This document shows positions 25,767 to 34,098 of a stretch of 36,393 nucleotides of DNA, in pieces. Numbering within the stretch: position 1 is the stretch's first letter; each line of letters starts with the position of its first letter. Position numbers and translations under genes: made by a program. This stretch comes from Burkholderiales bacterium (GTDB lineage Bacteria; Pseudomonadota; Gammaproteobacteria; Burkholderiales; Burkholderiaceae_C). The stretch is taken from contig RXJQ01000102.1 in the NCBI GenBank assembly GCA_003963115.1, forward strand, positions 1 through 36,393. The letters run 5' to 3'. Under the pieces are notes generated by a model that was not told where the DNA came from, did no database searches, and was given only the letters and a program-made list of their open reading frames with translations.

Positions 25767-27892
25767 GGTTGGCTTCCTTTGTTGAGGCTGTCGAAGTCGC
25801 GGCCTTCGTCGACGAGTTTGACCAGCAGCGCGGCGGGTTGCCAGAACAGCGGGTCCTCTTTGGCAAACGACTGGATGTCGGCCAGGATCTGGGGCAGGCC
25901 GACCATGTCGGCCCACTTCATGGGGCCACCTCGCCAACGCGGAAAGCCATAGCCGTGAACCAGCGTCACGTCCACATCCAGCGGGCGCAGGGCAATGCCT
26001 TCTTCGACCACCTTGGCACCTTCATTGACCATGGCTGCGAGATAGCGGCGCTGCAGTTCTTCGCGTGTGAAGGACTTGGGTGCGTTGATGCCGGCCTTGA
26101 TGCGTTCTTCGCTGATGATGGCTTCGACCTCTGGGTCGGGCTGGCCGGTGCGGGCGCCGTCGGGGTAGAGGTACCAGCCGCGGCCTGTCTTCTGGCCGAA
26201 CCAGCCGTGTTCGCACAGCTTGTCCGAGATGTGCACGTAGCGGGCCCGCAGGTCACGCGTGGCCGCGCGGCGCTTGCGCGTGGCCCAGCCGATGTCGCCA
26301 CCGGCCAGATCGCTCACCTCATAAGGCCCCATGGGGAAGCCGAACTCACGGGCCATGCGGTCGATCTCATAGGGCGAGGCGCCATCTTCCATCATGTAAT
26401 CTGCGGCGGTGCGGTAGACGGCCAGGATGCGGTTGCCGATGAAACCGTCGCACACGCCCGCGCGCACCGGCACCTTCTTGAGCAGGCGTGCCAGCTCAAA
26501 GCCCGTGGCCACCACATCGGCGCTGACCTTGGCGGGTACCACGATCTCCAGCAGCTTCATGATGTTGGCCGGCGAGAAGAAGTGCAAGCCGATCACGTCC
26601 TGCGGCCGGAAGATGGCCTGGGCGACCTCGTTGATGTCCAGGTAGGAGGTGTTGGTGGCCAGCACGGCGCCGGGTTTGCAGACCTTGTCGAGTTCGGTGA
26701 ACACCGCATGCTTGACGCCCATGTCTTCGAACACGGCCTCGACCACCAGATCGGCCTGGGCCAGGGCTCGGTAGTCGGTGGCGCCCGTGAAGCGTTCCAT
26801 GACAAGCGCTTTGTCTTGGGCACCCATGCGGCCCTTGGCGATCAAACCGTTGTAGACCTTCTCGACACGGCCGATGCCCAGTGCCAGGGCCTTGCCGTCG
26901 CGCTCGACCATGGTCACGCGCAGGCCCGCATCCAGCATGGCCACGGCGATGCCCGCGCCCATGGTGCCGCCACCCACCACGCCCACTTCTTCAATGGGGC
27001 GTGGCTTGGCCGACTTCGTTTCAGGCGCCTTGAGCACCTCGCGCTCGGCAAAGAACGCGTGGATGAGGCCGGCACGTTGCGGGCTGGCCAGGCATTGCTC
27101 GAACAGGGTGCGCTCGGTGTGCAGGCCTTCATCGAAGGCCTGATCGAGCGCGGCTTGCACGCAGTCCACGATCTTGGCGGGCGAGAACAGGCCGCGCTTC
27201 TTTTGCACCTCGGCGCGTGCCGTGTTGATGGCGCCTTGCTGCGCTTCCCGGTTGGCCATGGCCGAGGTCTGATCGCGTGTGCGGCGCACCACGCCGCCTT
27301 CGCTCAGCACGTGGCGCACATAGGCCAGGCCTTCGGCCAGCGCGTCGTCGCTGGTGGCCACATGGTCGATCAGGCCCATGCGCAAGGCTTCCTGTGCGCC
27401 CACGTGGCGGCCACTGAGCATGAGGTCCAGGGCGGCCTGTGCGCCGATCAGGCGAGGGGCGCGTTGCGTGCCACCGGCACCAGGCAGCAAACCCAGTTGC
27501 ACCTCGGGCAGGCCCAGCTTGGCCGAAGCCGTGGCCACGCGGTAATGGGCCGACATGGCCACCTCCAGGCCACCGCCCAGCGCCGGGCCATGGATCGCCG
27601 CCACCACCGGCTTGTCGCATGCTTCGATCTGCTGGCAGACCTCGGGCAGCGAAGGCGATTGAGGCGGCAACCCGAACTCGCGGATGTCCGCGCCGGCGAT
27701 GAAGGCCCTGCCCTTGCCCACGATCAATACCGCATGCACGGCCTCGTCGGCCTGGGCGAGTGCGATGGCTTGTTCAAGGCCGCGTCGCACGGCCACGCCC
27801 AGCGCATTGACGGGTGGGTTGTCGATGGTGACCACCGCAATGTGGTCCTGGACCTTCAAGCCGACGGGAGAGGAAGTGGTCTCGGTGCTCAT
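25763..27892 (-). CDS. enoyl-CoA hydratase / 3-hydroxyacyl-CoA dehydrogenase fusion (FadB/PimF-like)
   Basis: 709 aa bifunctional beta-oxidation enzyme. The N-terminal crotonase half (about 1-190) has [12 protein letters not shown] and [13 protein letters not shown] (oxyanion and CoA sites) and [17 protein letters not shown] (second catalytic acid). The middle half begins with the Rossmann motif [17 protein letters not shown] (about 305) for NAD, followed by [17 protein letters not shown] with the catalytic His and GFIGNRI, then the C-terminal dimer domain. The start is the ATG at 27892 (MSTETTSS); the longer frame to 28012 would run through the operator region. It is the first gene of the operon and is divergent from the LysR gene at 28033. 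Confidence 0.92.
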   Translation of the reverse strand: MSTETTSSPVGLKVQDHIAVVTIDNPPVNALGVAVRRGLEQAIALAQADEAVHAVLIVGKGRAFIAGADIREFGLPPQSPSLPEVCQQIEACDKPVVAAIHGPALGGGLEVAMSAHYRVATASAKLGLPEVQLGLLPGAGGTQRAPRLIGAQAALDLMLSGRHVGAQEALRMGLIDHVATSDDALAEGLAYVRHVLSEGGVVRRTRDQTSAMANREAQQGAINTARAEVQKKRGLFSPAKIVDCVQAALDQAFDEGLHTERTLFEQCLASPQRAGLIHAFFAEREVLKAPETKSAKPRPIEEVGVVGGGTMGAGIAVAMLDAGLRVTMVERDGKALALGIGRVEKVYNGLIAKGRMGAQDKALVMERFTGATDYRALAQADLVVEAVFEDMGVKHAVFTELDKVCKPGAVLATNTSYLDINEVAQAIFRPQDVIGLHFFSPANIMKLLEIVVPAKVSADVVATGFELARLLKKVPVRAGVCDGFIGNRILAVYRTAADYMMEDGASPYEIDRMAREFGFPMGPYEVSDLAGGDIGWATRKRRAATRDLRARYVHISDKLCEHGWFGQKTGRGWYLYPDGARTGQPDPEVEAIISEERIKAGINAPKSFTREELQRRYLAAMVNEGAKVVEEGIALRPLDVDVTLVHGYGFPRWRGGPMKWADMVGLPQILADIQSFAKEDPLFWQPAALLVKLVDEGRDFDSLNKGSQP

Positions 27893-27978
27893 GTCTCGGC
27901 GCTTTCTTGATCTGGCTTTTTCACACGGCGGACCCAAGGCCCATGGTGAAGCGGCCATTGTTCGAAAACAAGTGCGTC

Positions 27979-28026
27979 TTGACAATCCCTGCTGCTGTTG
28001 ACAGACTGTCAAATCAATTTTGACAA
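27979..28026. promoter_or_regulatory. LysR operator candidate: TTGACAG-A-CTGTCAA dyad with flanking TTGACAA copies
   Basis: In the 140-bp divergent gap lies a perfect 15-bp palindrome at 27998-28012 (TTGACAG, one base, CTGTCAA). Two more same-direction TTGACAA copies lie at 27979-27985 and 28020-28026, so TTGACA begins at 27979, 27998 and 28020 (19 and 22 bp apart, about two helical turns). This layout suits cooperative binding by a LysR tetramer. The last copy ends six bases before the LysR start codon, suggesting autorepression. Confidence 0.6.
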
Positions 28027-28032
28027 TAAAGC

Positions 28033-28932
28033 ATGGACTTGTCTTCTTTGACCCTGCTGGTCGAAATCCTGGACGCCGGCAACCTCAGCGAAGCCGCGCG
28101 GCGCCTGAAGATGAGCCGCGCCAATGTCAGCTACCACCTCGGTGCCTTCGAGCGCAGCGTGGGCCAGCAGCTGGTGCGGCGTACCACGCGGCGCATCGAG
28201 CCCACCGAGATCGGGCTGCAGCTCTACGAACACGGCCGCAAGATCCGCAATGAATTGGACGCGGCGCGCGAGTCCGTGGCCACGCTGGGGCAGAGCCTGC
28301 AGGGGCGCGTGCGCCTGAGCGTGCCCAGTGGCTACGGGCAACTGGTGATGTCGCCCTGGTTGATCGATTTCAAGCGTGCCTACCCCGGTATCGTGCTGGA
28401 CGTGGCGTTCGAGAACCGCGTGGTCGATCTGCTGCGCGACGAGGTCGACATCGCCGTGCGCGTGATGTCGGACCCACCCGACAACCTGGTGGCGCGCGAC
28501 ATGGGCCCTGTGCATTACGTGGCCTGCGCGGCCAAGGCCTATGCCAAGGCGCATCGCCTGCCGCAAGCGCTGGAAGACCTCGACAAGCTGCCCCTGATCA
28601 CCTCGGGCGTGGTGGGGCGTCAGTTGCGCCTGTCGGCCTATCTGTATGGCGAGCGCCACGAGGTGCCTTTGTCGCCTTCATTGATGTCGGAGAACTTCGC
28701 CTTCCTGCGTGAGGCCATCCTGGCCGGGCTGGGCGTGGGTCTGGTGCCCGACTATGTGGTGCATGACGAGGTGGCCGCCGGCCGCGTGCTGACCTCGCTG
28801 GACGACTGGAAGCTCAGCCTCTTTGGCACGCAGATGTACATGCTCTACATGCCCAATCGGCATCACACGCGGGCGGCGTCGACCTTCATCGAGTTCATGC
28901 TGGAGAGAGCACGCGCAGCAAGTACTGGTTGA
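28033..28932 (+). CDS. LysR-family regulator, divergent from dicarboxylate operon
   Basis: 299 aa. The N-terminal helix-turn-helix (LSEAARRLKMSRANVSYHLGAFERSVG, about residues 17-43) and wing (RRTTRRIEPTEIG) are typical LysR. The effector domain follows from about 90. It is divergent from the hydratase/dehydrogenase gene, so it likely controls that operon with a CoA ester or dicarboxylate as inducer (inference from position). ATG at 28033 has no clear Shine-Dalgarno sequence and sits just after an operator half-site. Its 3' end overlaps the converging esterase gene by 38 bp. Confidence 0.92.
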   Translation: MDLSSLTLLVEILDAGNLSEAARRLKMSRANVSYHLGAFERSVGQQLVRRTTRRIEPTEIGLQLYEHGRKIRNELDAARESVATLGQSLQGRVRLSVPSGYGQLVMSPWLIDFKRAYPGIVLDVAFENRVVDLLRDEVDIAVRVMSDPPDNLVARDMGPVHYVACAAKAYAKAHRLPQALEDLDKLPLITSGVVGRQLRLSAYLYGERHEVPLSPSLMSENFAFLREAILAGLGVGLVPDYVVHDEVAAGRVLTSLDDWKLSLFGTQMYMLYMPNRHHTRAASTFIEFMLERARAASTG

Positions 28933-29566
28933 TGTCCCGCACCTCTTCCAGGCACAGGCTGTGGTCCATGTCGTACGCGTGCCATTCGACTGCGTAGCCC
29001 ATCTCCAGGAGCTGCTCGCGCGAGCGCAGGCCACGGCTCATCTGCACGACGTCGTCATCGCGGCCATGGGCCATGAAGATGGGGGTGGCCTGGTTGGCTG
29101 CGTCTTGTTCGGCTTGTGTGAACTGCGGCAGGGGCAGGTAGCCGGACAAGGCCACGATGCCCGCCAGCTTGTGCGCAAAGCGCAAGCCCGTCATCAAGGC
29201 CATGGCGCTGCCTTGCGAAAAGCCCATGAGCACGATGTGTTCGGCGGCGATGCCACGCTGCGTCTCGCGCTCGAGCAGCGCATTGATGGCCAGATGCGAG
29301 CGCCGCAGGCTGGCCTCGTCTTCGCGGCGGGCCGGGTCGTTGGTGGGCAGGATGTCGTACCAGGCCCGCATCTGGTAGCCGCCATTGATGCTCACGGGCA
29401 TCACCGGGGCGCTGGGCAGCACATAGCGCACGGGGCCGACGCTGGCCAGGTCCAGCTCGCGGCAGACGGGCACGAAATCGCTGCCGTCGGCGCCCAGGCC
29501 GTGCAGGATGATGATGCTGGCCCGTGGCTTGGGCGCGGTCTCGATGTCGATGGTGGTGAGCTGCAT
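28895..29566 (-). CDS. carboxylesterase/phospholipase of PF02230 (alpha/beta hydrolase)
   Basis: 223 aa, usual size for bacterial carboxylesterase II. Motifs: LHGLGADGSDF (oxyanion loop, residues 21-31), nucleophile elbow GFSQGSAM (Ser118), catalytic Asp in MAHGRDDDVV (about 170-172) and catalytic His202 in YDMDHSLC. It hydrolyses short-chain carboxylic esters or lysophospholipids in the cytoplasm, since no signal peptide is present. Its C-terminal codons overlap the end of the LysR gene on the opposite strand. The PF10118 gene ends 33 bp upstream on the same strand, so the two may share a transcript. Confidence 0.92.
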   Translation of the reverse strand: MQLTTIDIETAPKPRASIIILHGLGADGSDFVPVCRELDLASVGPVRYVLPSAPVMPVSINGGYQMRAWYDILPTNDPARREDEASLRRSHLAINALLERETQRGIAAEHIVLMGFSQGSAMALMTGLRFAHKLAGIVALSGYLPLPQFTQAEQDAANQATPIFMAHGRDDDVVQMSRGLRSREQLLEMGYAVEWHAYDMDHSLCLEEVRDINQYLLRVLSPA

Positions 29567-29599
29567 GGCGGCCTACAATGGGCCTCATCAGCATGGCCC

Positions 29600-30484
29600 T
29601 CAATCAGCCGCAGCGTACAACATCTCGCCGGCCTGGATCGGGTCACCCGTGCGATCGAACGTGGTCATCCAGGTCTGGTAGCCCTTGAGTTCGCCGCTCT
29701 TCCAGGGGTGAAAGCCCGGTTTGAAATAGGCCAGGTAGTGCCCCATGATGGGCATGTACAGGCCGCCGGGCGCGTACAGCCACAGCACGCCTTTGCTCAT
29801 CATCTTGACGCGTTGCCACAGGCTGAAGCCATCGGCCTTGAGCATGTAGGCGGCCACGCCCAGCGCGTAGAGATTGAAGCCCAGCGTGACCGACAGCAGG
29901 GCCATCGCGCGGCGCGCATAGCCCACCTTGGCCACCTTCTGCATCACGTCGAAGGCCACGGACTTGTGCTCGACCTCCTCGATGGCATGCCAGGCGTACA
30001 TGGCGCGCACGCGCTTGTCGGCGGGGCCCATCACCTTCTTGTTGGTGAAGAGGCAGTGGGCCATGATGGCCGTCATGTGCTCGGTGGCGGCGGTCTCTGC
30101 AAGCGATTGCGCCTTGGGTGCGTACTTCTGTGCGATGTTGACGAAGAGGTGGCGCAATATGCCTTCGAGCTTATCCACATTGATGCCCTGGGCACGCAAG
30201 CGCTTGTTGTACTGCGTGTGCACCATGCCGTGCTGGCCTTCCTGGCGCATGAAATCCTGGATCTCCTGCAACAGCTGCAGGTCGGTGACCTGATCGCGGT
30301 AGGCGCGCACGCTGGAGATGAAGAAGCGCTCCCCTTCCGGGAACAGCGTGGACATGGCGTCGAAGTAGCGCGTCTTGAACGGATCGCCACCAAACCAGTG
30401 ACGGGGTATGTCTCCTGCCAAGTCGAAATCGAGCTTCTCCCGGGGGATGATATGGTGCGGGGGCTTCATGGTCGCGGCTTTCAT
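29600..30484 (-). CDS. PF10118 family protein (predicted metal-dependent hydrolase, ferritin-like motifs)
   Basis: 294 aa from the ATG at 30484; a TTG at 30502 or an ATG at 30469 are alternatives, none with a strong ribosome site. The helical protein contains ExxH motifs in order, QEGQHGMVH (about 90), ATEHMTAI (about 140) and WHAIEEVEHKSVAFD (about 170), suggesting a di-metal four-helix site although the family is labelled a hydrolase. A hydrophobic helix follows at about 195-215. The C-terminal half, from LKADGFSLWQRV to FDRTGDPIQAGEM, closely matches the partial gene at the right edge of the window, so the genome has at least two copies. Substrate unknown. Confidence 0.85.
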   Translation of the reverse strand: MKAATMKPPHHIIPREKLDFDLAGDIPRHWFGGDPFKTRYFDAMSTLFPEGERFFISSVRAYRDQVTDLQLLQEIQDFMRQEGQHGMVHTQYNKRLRAQGINVDKLEGILRHLFVNIAQKYAPKAQSLAETAATEHMTAIMAHCLFTNKKVMGPADKRVRAMYAWHAIEEVEHKSVAFDVMQKVAKVGYARRAMALLSVTLGFNLYALGVAAYMLKADGFSLWQRVKMMSKGVLWLYAPGGLYMPIMGHYLAYFKPGFHPWKSGELKGYQTWMTTFDRTGDPIQAGEMLYAAAD

Positions 30485-30493
30485 TGATGAACG

Positions 30494-30506
30494 GTGTTTC
30501 AAACAC
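30494..30506. promoter_or_regulatory. palindrome GTGTTT-C-AAACAC upstream of PF10118 gene
   Basis: A perfect 6-bp-arm palindrome lies 10-22 bp upstream of the ATG at 30484 of the PF10118 gene. Short AT-rich dyads of this form are typical of TetR-type operators. No TetR gene is in the window, so the regulator would have to be encoded elsewhere. If the TTG at 30502 were used, the dyad would cover that start codon. Confidence 0.4.
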
Positions 30507-30547
30507 TGTAGTCAGCCGCCTTGATGGGGTTTCTGGGGTAACTCCCC

Positions 30548-30575
30548 GAAAAACAAGGCGATCCCCGTGATCGCC
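30548..30575 (-). terminator. intrinsic terminator of metR
   Basis: Read on the minus strand: GGCGATC (30575 to 30569), a five-base loop, GATCGCC (30563 to 30557), then TTGTTTTTC. A perfect 7-bp GC-rich stem followed by a T-run about 50 bp past the metR stop is a textbook rho-independent terminator. It separates metR from the PF10118 gene. Confidence 0.88.
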
Positions 30576-30625
30576 CGTGACCTTTCGCGCCATTTCAAAC
30601 GATCAGGGTCGAATCTGCGAGCCCT

Positions 30626-31537
30626 TCAGGCCAGCCATTCGATGCCGGGCAGGCGGGCACATTCCTGTCTCATGATCTCGGCGATGTCCTGCATATAGGG
30701 CCTGGCAGACAAACCTTTGGGGCAGATGGCATGCAGCTCGCCCCACAGGCCTTTGGGGCCGATGGGCAGGGCCTTGACGTAGTCGTGTTCCAGGTAACTT
30801 TGCAGACCCCAACTGGGCAGGGCCGCGATGCCACGCCGGCTAGCCACCAGCTGAACGATGGCCACGGTCAGCTCGGCCGTGCGTCTGGGCAGCTCGACCC
30901 TGGCTGGCTGCAAGACCTCGCGGATGAGGTCGATGCGCTGCTCGGGCACAGGGTAGGTGATCAAGGTCTCGCCGACCATGTCGCGCGCGGTGAGAAAGCG
31001 CTTGTGGCGCAGCGGGTGGTCATTGGCCAGCACGGCCAGGATCTCGAAGCCAAACAGCGGCTGCACATCCCACGGACGCTGCGCCTTGGGGCGTGAGCCG
31101 ATGACCAGATCGGCACGGCCTTCCTTGAGCAGGGCGAGCGGGTCGGCATGAAAGCCCGCCACCAGGTCGACCTCGATCTCCGGCCAGCGCTGGCGGAAGG
31201 CGTGCATCACCGGCATCAGCCAGTCGAAGCAGGTGTGGCATTCCAGCACGATGCGCAACTCACCCTGGGGCTCGCCTTTCATGCGCTGCAGATCGCGCTC
31301 GGCCGTGCCGATGTCGCCAAGCACCACGCGGGCCAGTGCCAACAGGCGATCGCCGGCCGGCGTGAAGCGCAGACCCTGGCGGGTGCGTTCGAACAGCGGC
31401 ATGCCGTAGAGCGTTTCAATCGCGCGGATCTGATGCGACAAAGCCGACTGGGTCAGGTGGACCCGGTCGGCTGCGGTGGCCAGCTTGCCGGAATCGGCAA
31501 TGGCCACAAGGGAGCGAAGGTGGCGTATTTCAATCAT
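30626..31537 (-). CDS. metR: MetR, LysR-family regulator of methionine biosynthesis
   Basis: 303 aa from the ATG at 31537 (MIEIRHLRSL), which matches the start of E. coli MetR (MIEVKHLKTL) by eye. Further shared blocks are TQSALSHQ in the helix-turn-helix, LRFTPAG in the wing, ECHTCFDWLMP (E. coli ECHSCIQWLTP) in the effector domain, ITYPV, and VASRRGIAALP. MetR activates metE/metF/metH-type genes with homocysteine as co-effector. No met structural gene is in the window. Upstream is a perfect TGAA-N5-TTCA MetR box, consistent with autoregulation, and downstream is a strong terminator. The upstream gene stop lies only 40 bp away. Confidence 0.92.
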   Translation of the reverse strand: MIEIRHLRSLVAIADSGKLATAADRVHLTQSALSHQIRAIETLYGMPLFERTRQGLRFTPAGDRLLALARVVLGDIGTAERDLQRMKGEPQGELRIVLECHTCFDWLMPVMHAFRQRWPEIEVDLVAGFHADPLALLKEGRADLVIGSRPKAQRPWDVQPLFGFEILAVLANDHPLRHKRFLTARDMVGETLITYPVPEQRIDLIREVLQPARVELPRRTAELTVAIVQLVASRRGIAALPSWGLQSYLEHDYVKALPIGPKGLWGELHAICPKGLSARPYMQDIAEIMRQECARLPGIEWLA

Positions 31538-31561
31538 GAGCGACCTGATGGCAAGTCGCTC
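31538..31561 (-). promoter_or_regulatory. hairpin immediately before metR start codon
   Basis: GAGCGAC (31538-31544) and GTCGCTC (31555-31561) are perfect 7-bp inverted arms with a 10-base loop that abut the metR ATG. In the mRNA this stem would occupy the ribosome-binding region, where no good Shine-Dalgarno sequence is visible. It may limit metR translation or be a protein-binding dyad. Confidence 0.45.
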
Positions 31562-31567
31562 ATTGTA

Positions 31568-31580
31568 TGAATTCAGTTCA
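31568..31580. promoter_or_regulatory. MetR box TGAA-N5-TTCA
   Basis: The 13-bp sequence TGAATTCAGTTCA is an exact match to the enterobacterial MetR consensus TGAA-N5-TTCA. It lies 31-43 bp upstream of the metR start and overlaps the stop codon of the upstream serine hydrolase gene. It is a probable autoregulatory site. Confidence 0.65.
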
Positions 31581-33653
31581 TGGCTTGGTGTAGAGCGACT
31601 GGTTGTAGGCCTTTTCCAGCACGCCCTGGGCGCCACCACCACCGGTGATGTTGGAGTTGATGAAGAGCACGCCGAGCACGCGGGGGCCGGTCACCGGGCC
31701 GAACATGGCCACCGAGGTGGTGATGTTGTCGCACACGTTGTTGCCATTGCAGTTGGCACCCCAGCCGCCGTTCTTCTCCAGCTCACCGTTGTTGTCCACG
31801 TCCCAGCCCAGGCCGCGCTGGCGCATCGTTTCAAACAGGTCCTTGCCGCCGGAAGCCTTCAGGATCTTGCCGTCCTTGGCATTGAGGCTGAGCATCACGT
31901 GGGCCATGTCTTCCACCGACAGGTACCAGCCGGCCGCACCGCAGATCAGCGAGACGTCACCGAAGTCGGTGCCATTGGCGTTGCTGGCCGGCGTCTTGTA
32001 GGCGAAGGCGTAGTTGGTGGCGTTGACGGGCGGCTTGCAGGTCACGCCGTTCTGACCCACGAGGTTGAACACGTTTTGTTGGACCAGTTGGGTGTACTGG
32101 TTGGCCAGCGTCGTGGGGCGGGTGGCTTGGTTGGGGTCTTCGGCAAAGCCGGCGACCTTGGGCAGCAGCACACGCATGATGGCGAAGTTGTAGTTGCTGT
32201 AGCACCAGCCCTGGTTGTTCACATTGACCGGGTTGGCAGGGTTGACCACGCCGGAGCCTTGGCAAGCGGTGTTGGCATTGGCATTGGTGCTTTGCGTGAA
32301 GAAGGACTTGAGCTGCGCGTAGTCCATGGACACGTTGCCGTAGTCCTTGATGCCGCTGCGCTGGCCGAGCAACTGCGCGAACGTGATGTTCTTGATGTAG
32401 TTGCTCTTCATGCTCCAGTCGGCCGGCAGGTAGGCCGCGATGGGGGTGTCGATGCTCACGCCCTTGGCGTCCAGGATGCGCATGGCGGCGACCGTGGTCA
32501 CCAGCTTGCTGACGCTGGCCACCGTGATCTTGGTGTTGGACTTGAAGGCGGTTTCCGGTGCGTCGGCGGCGATGCGGGCATCACCATGGTGGCCGAACTT
32601 GGGGTACTGACCGACGAAGAAGGCGTAGCCCGTCACATTGCCATCGAGTTGGGCGCGGATGTTCTTCTCGATGTCGCAGGTCCTCACGCACTGGTTGCCG
32701 TTGCAGATGGGCACGCTGGGCGGCACCTTGGCGTAGTCGCTCCAGCCTTCCTGGACCAGCAGGTTCTCCAGGTGCGAGCCGAATGGCGTCTGGGCCTGCG
32801 GGCCGCGCCAGTCCAGCACGCTGCTCAGTTGCGGGCCGCACACGGCGCGGTATTGCGCGTTCCACTGGCTGTACTGCTGCTCTTCGGGCATCTGCGAGGT
32901 GGCGGGTGGCAGCACGGCATCCAGGTGCACGCTCACCGTGGTCGAAGCCCCGGGTTGCAAGCTGGGGATGCTCACGCCCGAGGTGTTCTGGCGCATCAGC
33001 ACATTGGCGTCCTTCACGGCCAGCCAGGCCGGGTCGGTCACGGCGGCGCTCTTGTTGGTCACGCGCAGGGTGATGTCGGCGCCAGCGTAGTGCAGCTGGG
33101 TGAGTGGCACCACGCCGATCTTCTCGTCATAGTTGATGATCTCGACCTTGGGGAAGTTGGCGTTCGGGCCGAAGACGATGGGCGGCGTGGGCGTGTTGGG
33201 CGCTTCCGTGATGACGACATTGGGCGAGGCGACGCCCATGGCCTGCATCACGCCGTTGTGGGGCTGGATGCTGATGTTGAACTTCTGGGCGGCGCTCACC
33301 GAGGCGGGCAGGAAAGCGTTTTGCGGGATGGTGAAGCGCAGGAAGTGGCCCACGGCCGGTGCCGGCGTGGCTTCGCCGCTGGCGACGACCTGGCCGTTGG
33401 CGTTGCTCACCTTCCAGGTGCCACCGGCAGCGCCAGCCTGGTCTGTGGTCCATTGCATGGTGAAGGCCGTGGGCGCGGTCACGGTGACGACGGTGTCCAG
33501 GGTCTGGAACTCGCCGCTGCCTTGCACCACTTGCAGGGTGGCGGCCGCCATGGCGCTCAGGGGCAGGAAGGTGGCGGTAAAGCCGGCGGCGAAGCTTGCC
33601 AGGGTGATGGCGCTGCGGCCGATGCGTTGGCGGGTTGCGGTTTTCACTTTCAC
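31578..33653 (-). CDS. large exported serine hydrolase, beta-lactamase fold
   Basis: 691 aa, GTG start at 33653 with GGAGAG upstream. The signal peptide ends near MAA (about 35-37). The first about 330 residues are a beta-rich, unrecognised region with Ig-like or accessory character. The C-terminal half is a class C/DD-peptidase-like domain with the nucleophile motif S380-V-S-K383, Y485-S-N487 and a GGW (629-631) in place of the KTG/HxG triad. It may act on peptidoglycan peptides, esters or other acyl substrates outside the cytoplasm; beta-lactamase activity should not be assumed. It has many Asn and paired Cys (for example CNGNQCVRTC), suggesting disulfides. It is followed 40 bp later by metR on the same strand. 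Confidence 0.85.
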   Translation of the reverse strand: MKVKTATRQRIGRSAITLASFAAGFTATFLPLSAMAAATLQVVQGSGEFQTLDTVVTVTAPTAFTMQWTTDQAGAAGGTWKVSNANGQVVASGEATPAPAVGHFLRFTIPQNAFLPASVSAAQKFNISIQPHNGVMQAMGVASPNVVITEAPNTPTPPIVFGPNANFPKVEIINYDEKIGVVPLTQLHYAGADITLRVTNKSAAVTDPAWLAVKDANVLMRQNTSGVSIPSLQPGASTTVSVHLDAVLPPATSQMPEEQQYSQWNAQYRAVCGPQLSSVLDWRGPQAQTPFGSHLENLLVQEGWSDYAKVPPSVPICNGNQCVRTCDIEKNIRAQLDGNVTGYAFFVGQYPKFGHHGDARIAADAPETAFKSNTKITVASVSKLVTTVAAMRILDAKGVSIDTPIAAYLPADWSMKSNYIKNITFAQLLGQRSGIKDYGNVSMDYAQLKSFFTQSTNANANTACQGSGVVNPANPVNVNNQGWCYSNYNFAIMRVLLPKVAGFAEDPNQATRPTTLANQYTQLVQQNVFNLVGQNGVTCKPPVNATNYAFAYKTPASNANGTDFGDVSLICGAAGWYLSVEDMAHVMLSLNAKDGKILKASGGKDLFETMRQRGLGWDVDNNGELEKNGGWGANCNGNNVCDNITTSVAMFGPVTGPRVLGVLFINSNITGGGGAQGVLEKAYNQSLYTKP

Positions 33654-33944
33654 GGGATCTCTCCAAAAAACGAATCAAAAGAAAAGGCTGTTTGGGGGCT
33701 CGGTGCAGCGCGGTGGGTGGTGTGTTGGTGGCGTGCTGTCTGTGCGCCAAACCGTGCTGAACCGTGCTGACAGGTCGCCATTGAATTCGTTTGAGCCCAG
33801 GCCGGCTTCCCCCCTCGGAGGGTTTTCACCTTCGAGAGGGGCCGTGTCGGAAAGCCCGTTTGCTTTGCGTGTGCCGCCCCTTTTTCACGGTGGCGGGGCC
33901 TGCTTTTTGGGGATGGGCGTCGTGCGTTTGGTACACTCACGCCT
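33654..33944. other. intergenic tract before the riboswitch
   Basis: About 290 bp without a supportable gene. It contains an exact tandem copy of ACCGTGCTGA at 33751-33770, and a CCGCC/GGCGG inverted pair near 33880-33900 followed by a short T-run (CTTTTT, 33903-33908) that may be a plus-strand terminator or structured leader. A TACACT at 33932-33937 could be the -10 of the riboswitch promoter, but I see no good -35. Confidence 0.5.
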
Positions 33945-34085
33945 GTCATTCGGGAGTAGCTGCACCTCGCTTGGAGGTGGCCCGCGTCAACACAATTGGC
34001 CCCACAGGGCCATGGCGCTGGCGGTTACGGCCCTGGGTTGCTTGCCCGCGCAAGCCCCGGCCTTTCTTGGCAAGACGTCTGACCA
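33945..34085 (+). ncRNA. yybP-ykoY manganese riboswitch
   Basis: The conserved 5' block CGGGAGTAGC (33951-33960) and the conserved 3' block GGTTACGGCCCTGG ... GGCAAGACGTCTGACC (34022-34084) are the two halves of the yybP-ykoY aptamer. A short outer GTCA/TGAC pair (33945-33948 and 34080-34083) can close it. The downstream gene is an UPF0016/GDT1 Mn exporter, a well-known target of this Mn2+-sensing class. Both sequence and context agree; boundaries are approximate. Confidence 0.85.
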
Positions 34086-34098
34086 TGCGCTGCTTCAC

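Noticed and set aside
25767..25937. N-terminal extension of the thiolase
   Set aside because: Lies entirely within the 3' end of the upstream gene, is Arg/Pro-rich and precedes the canonical thiolase start, which has its own ribosome site.
25769..27910. Long plus-strand open frame opposite the FadB-like gene
   Set aside because: Shadow frame; minus strand has complete hydratase and NAD-binding motifs.
27893..28012. N-terminal extension of the FadB-like protein
   Set aside because: Would translate through the divergent promoter/operator region; residues are not crotonase-like.
31476..33770. Antisense open frame of about 760 codons opposite the serine hydrolase
   Set aside because: Repetitive His/Val/Gly/Arg composition and no ribosome site; the minus strand has a signal peptide and SxxK/YxN motifs.
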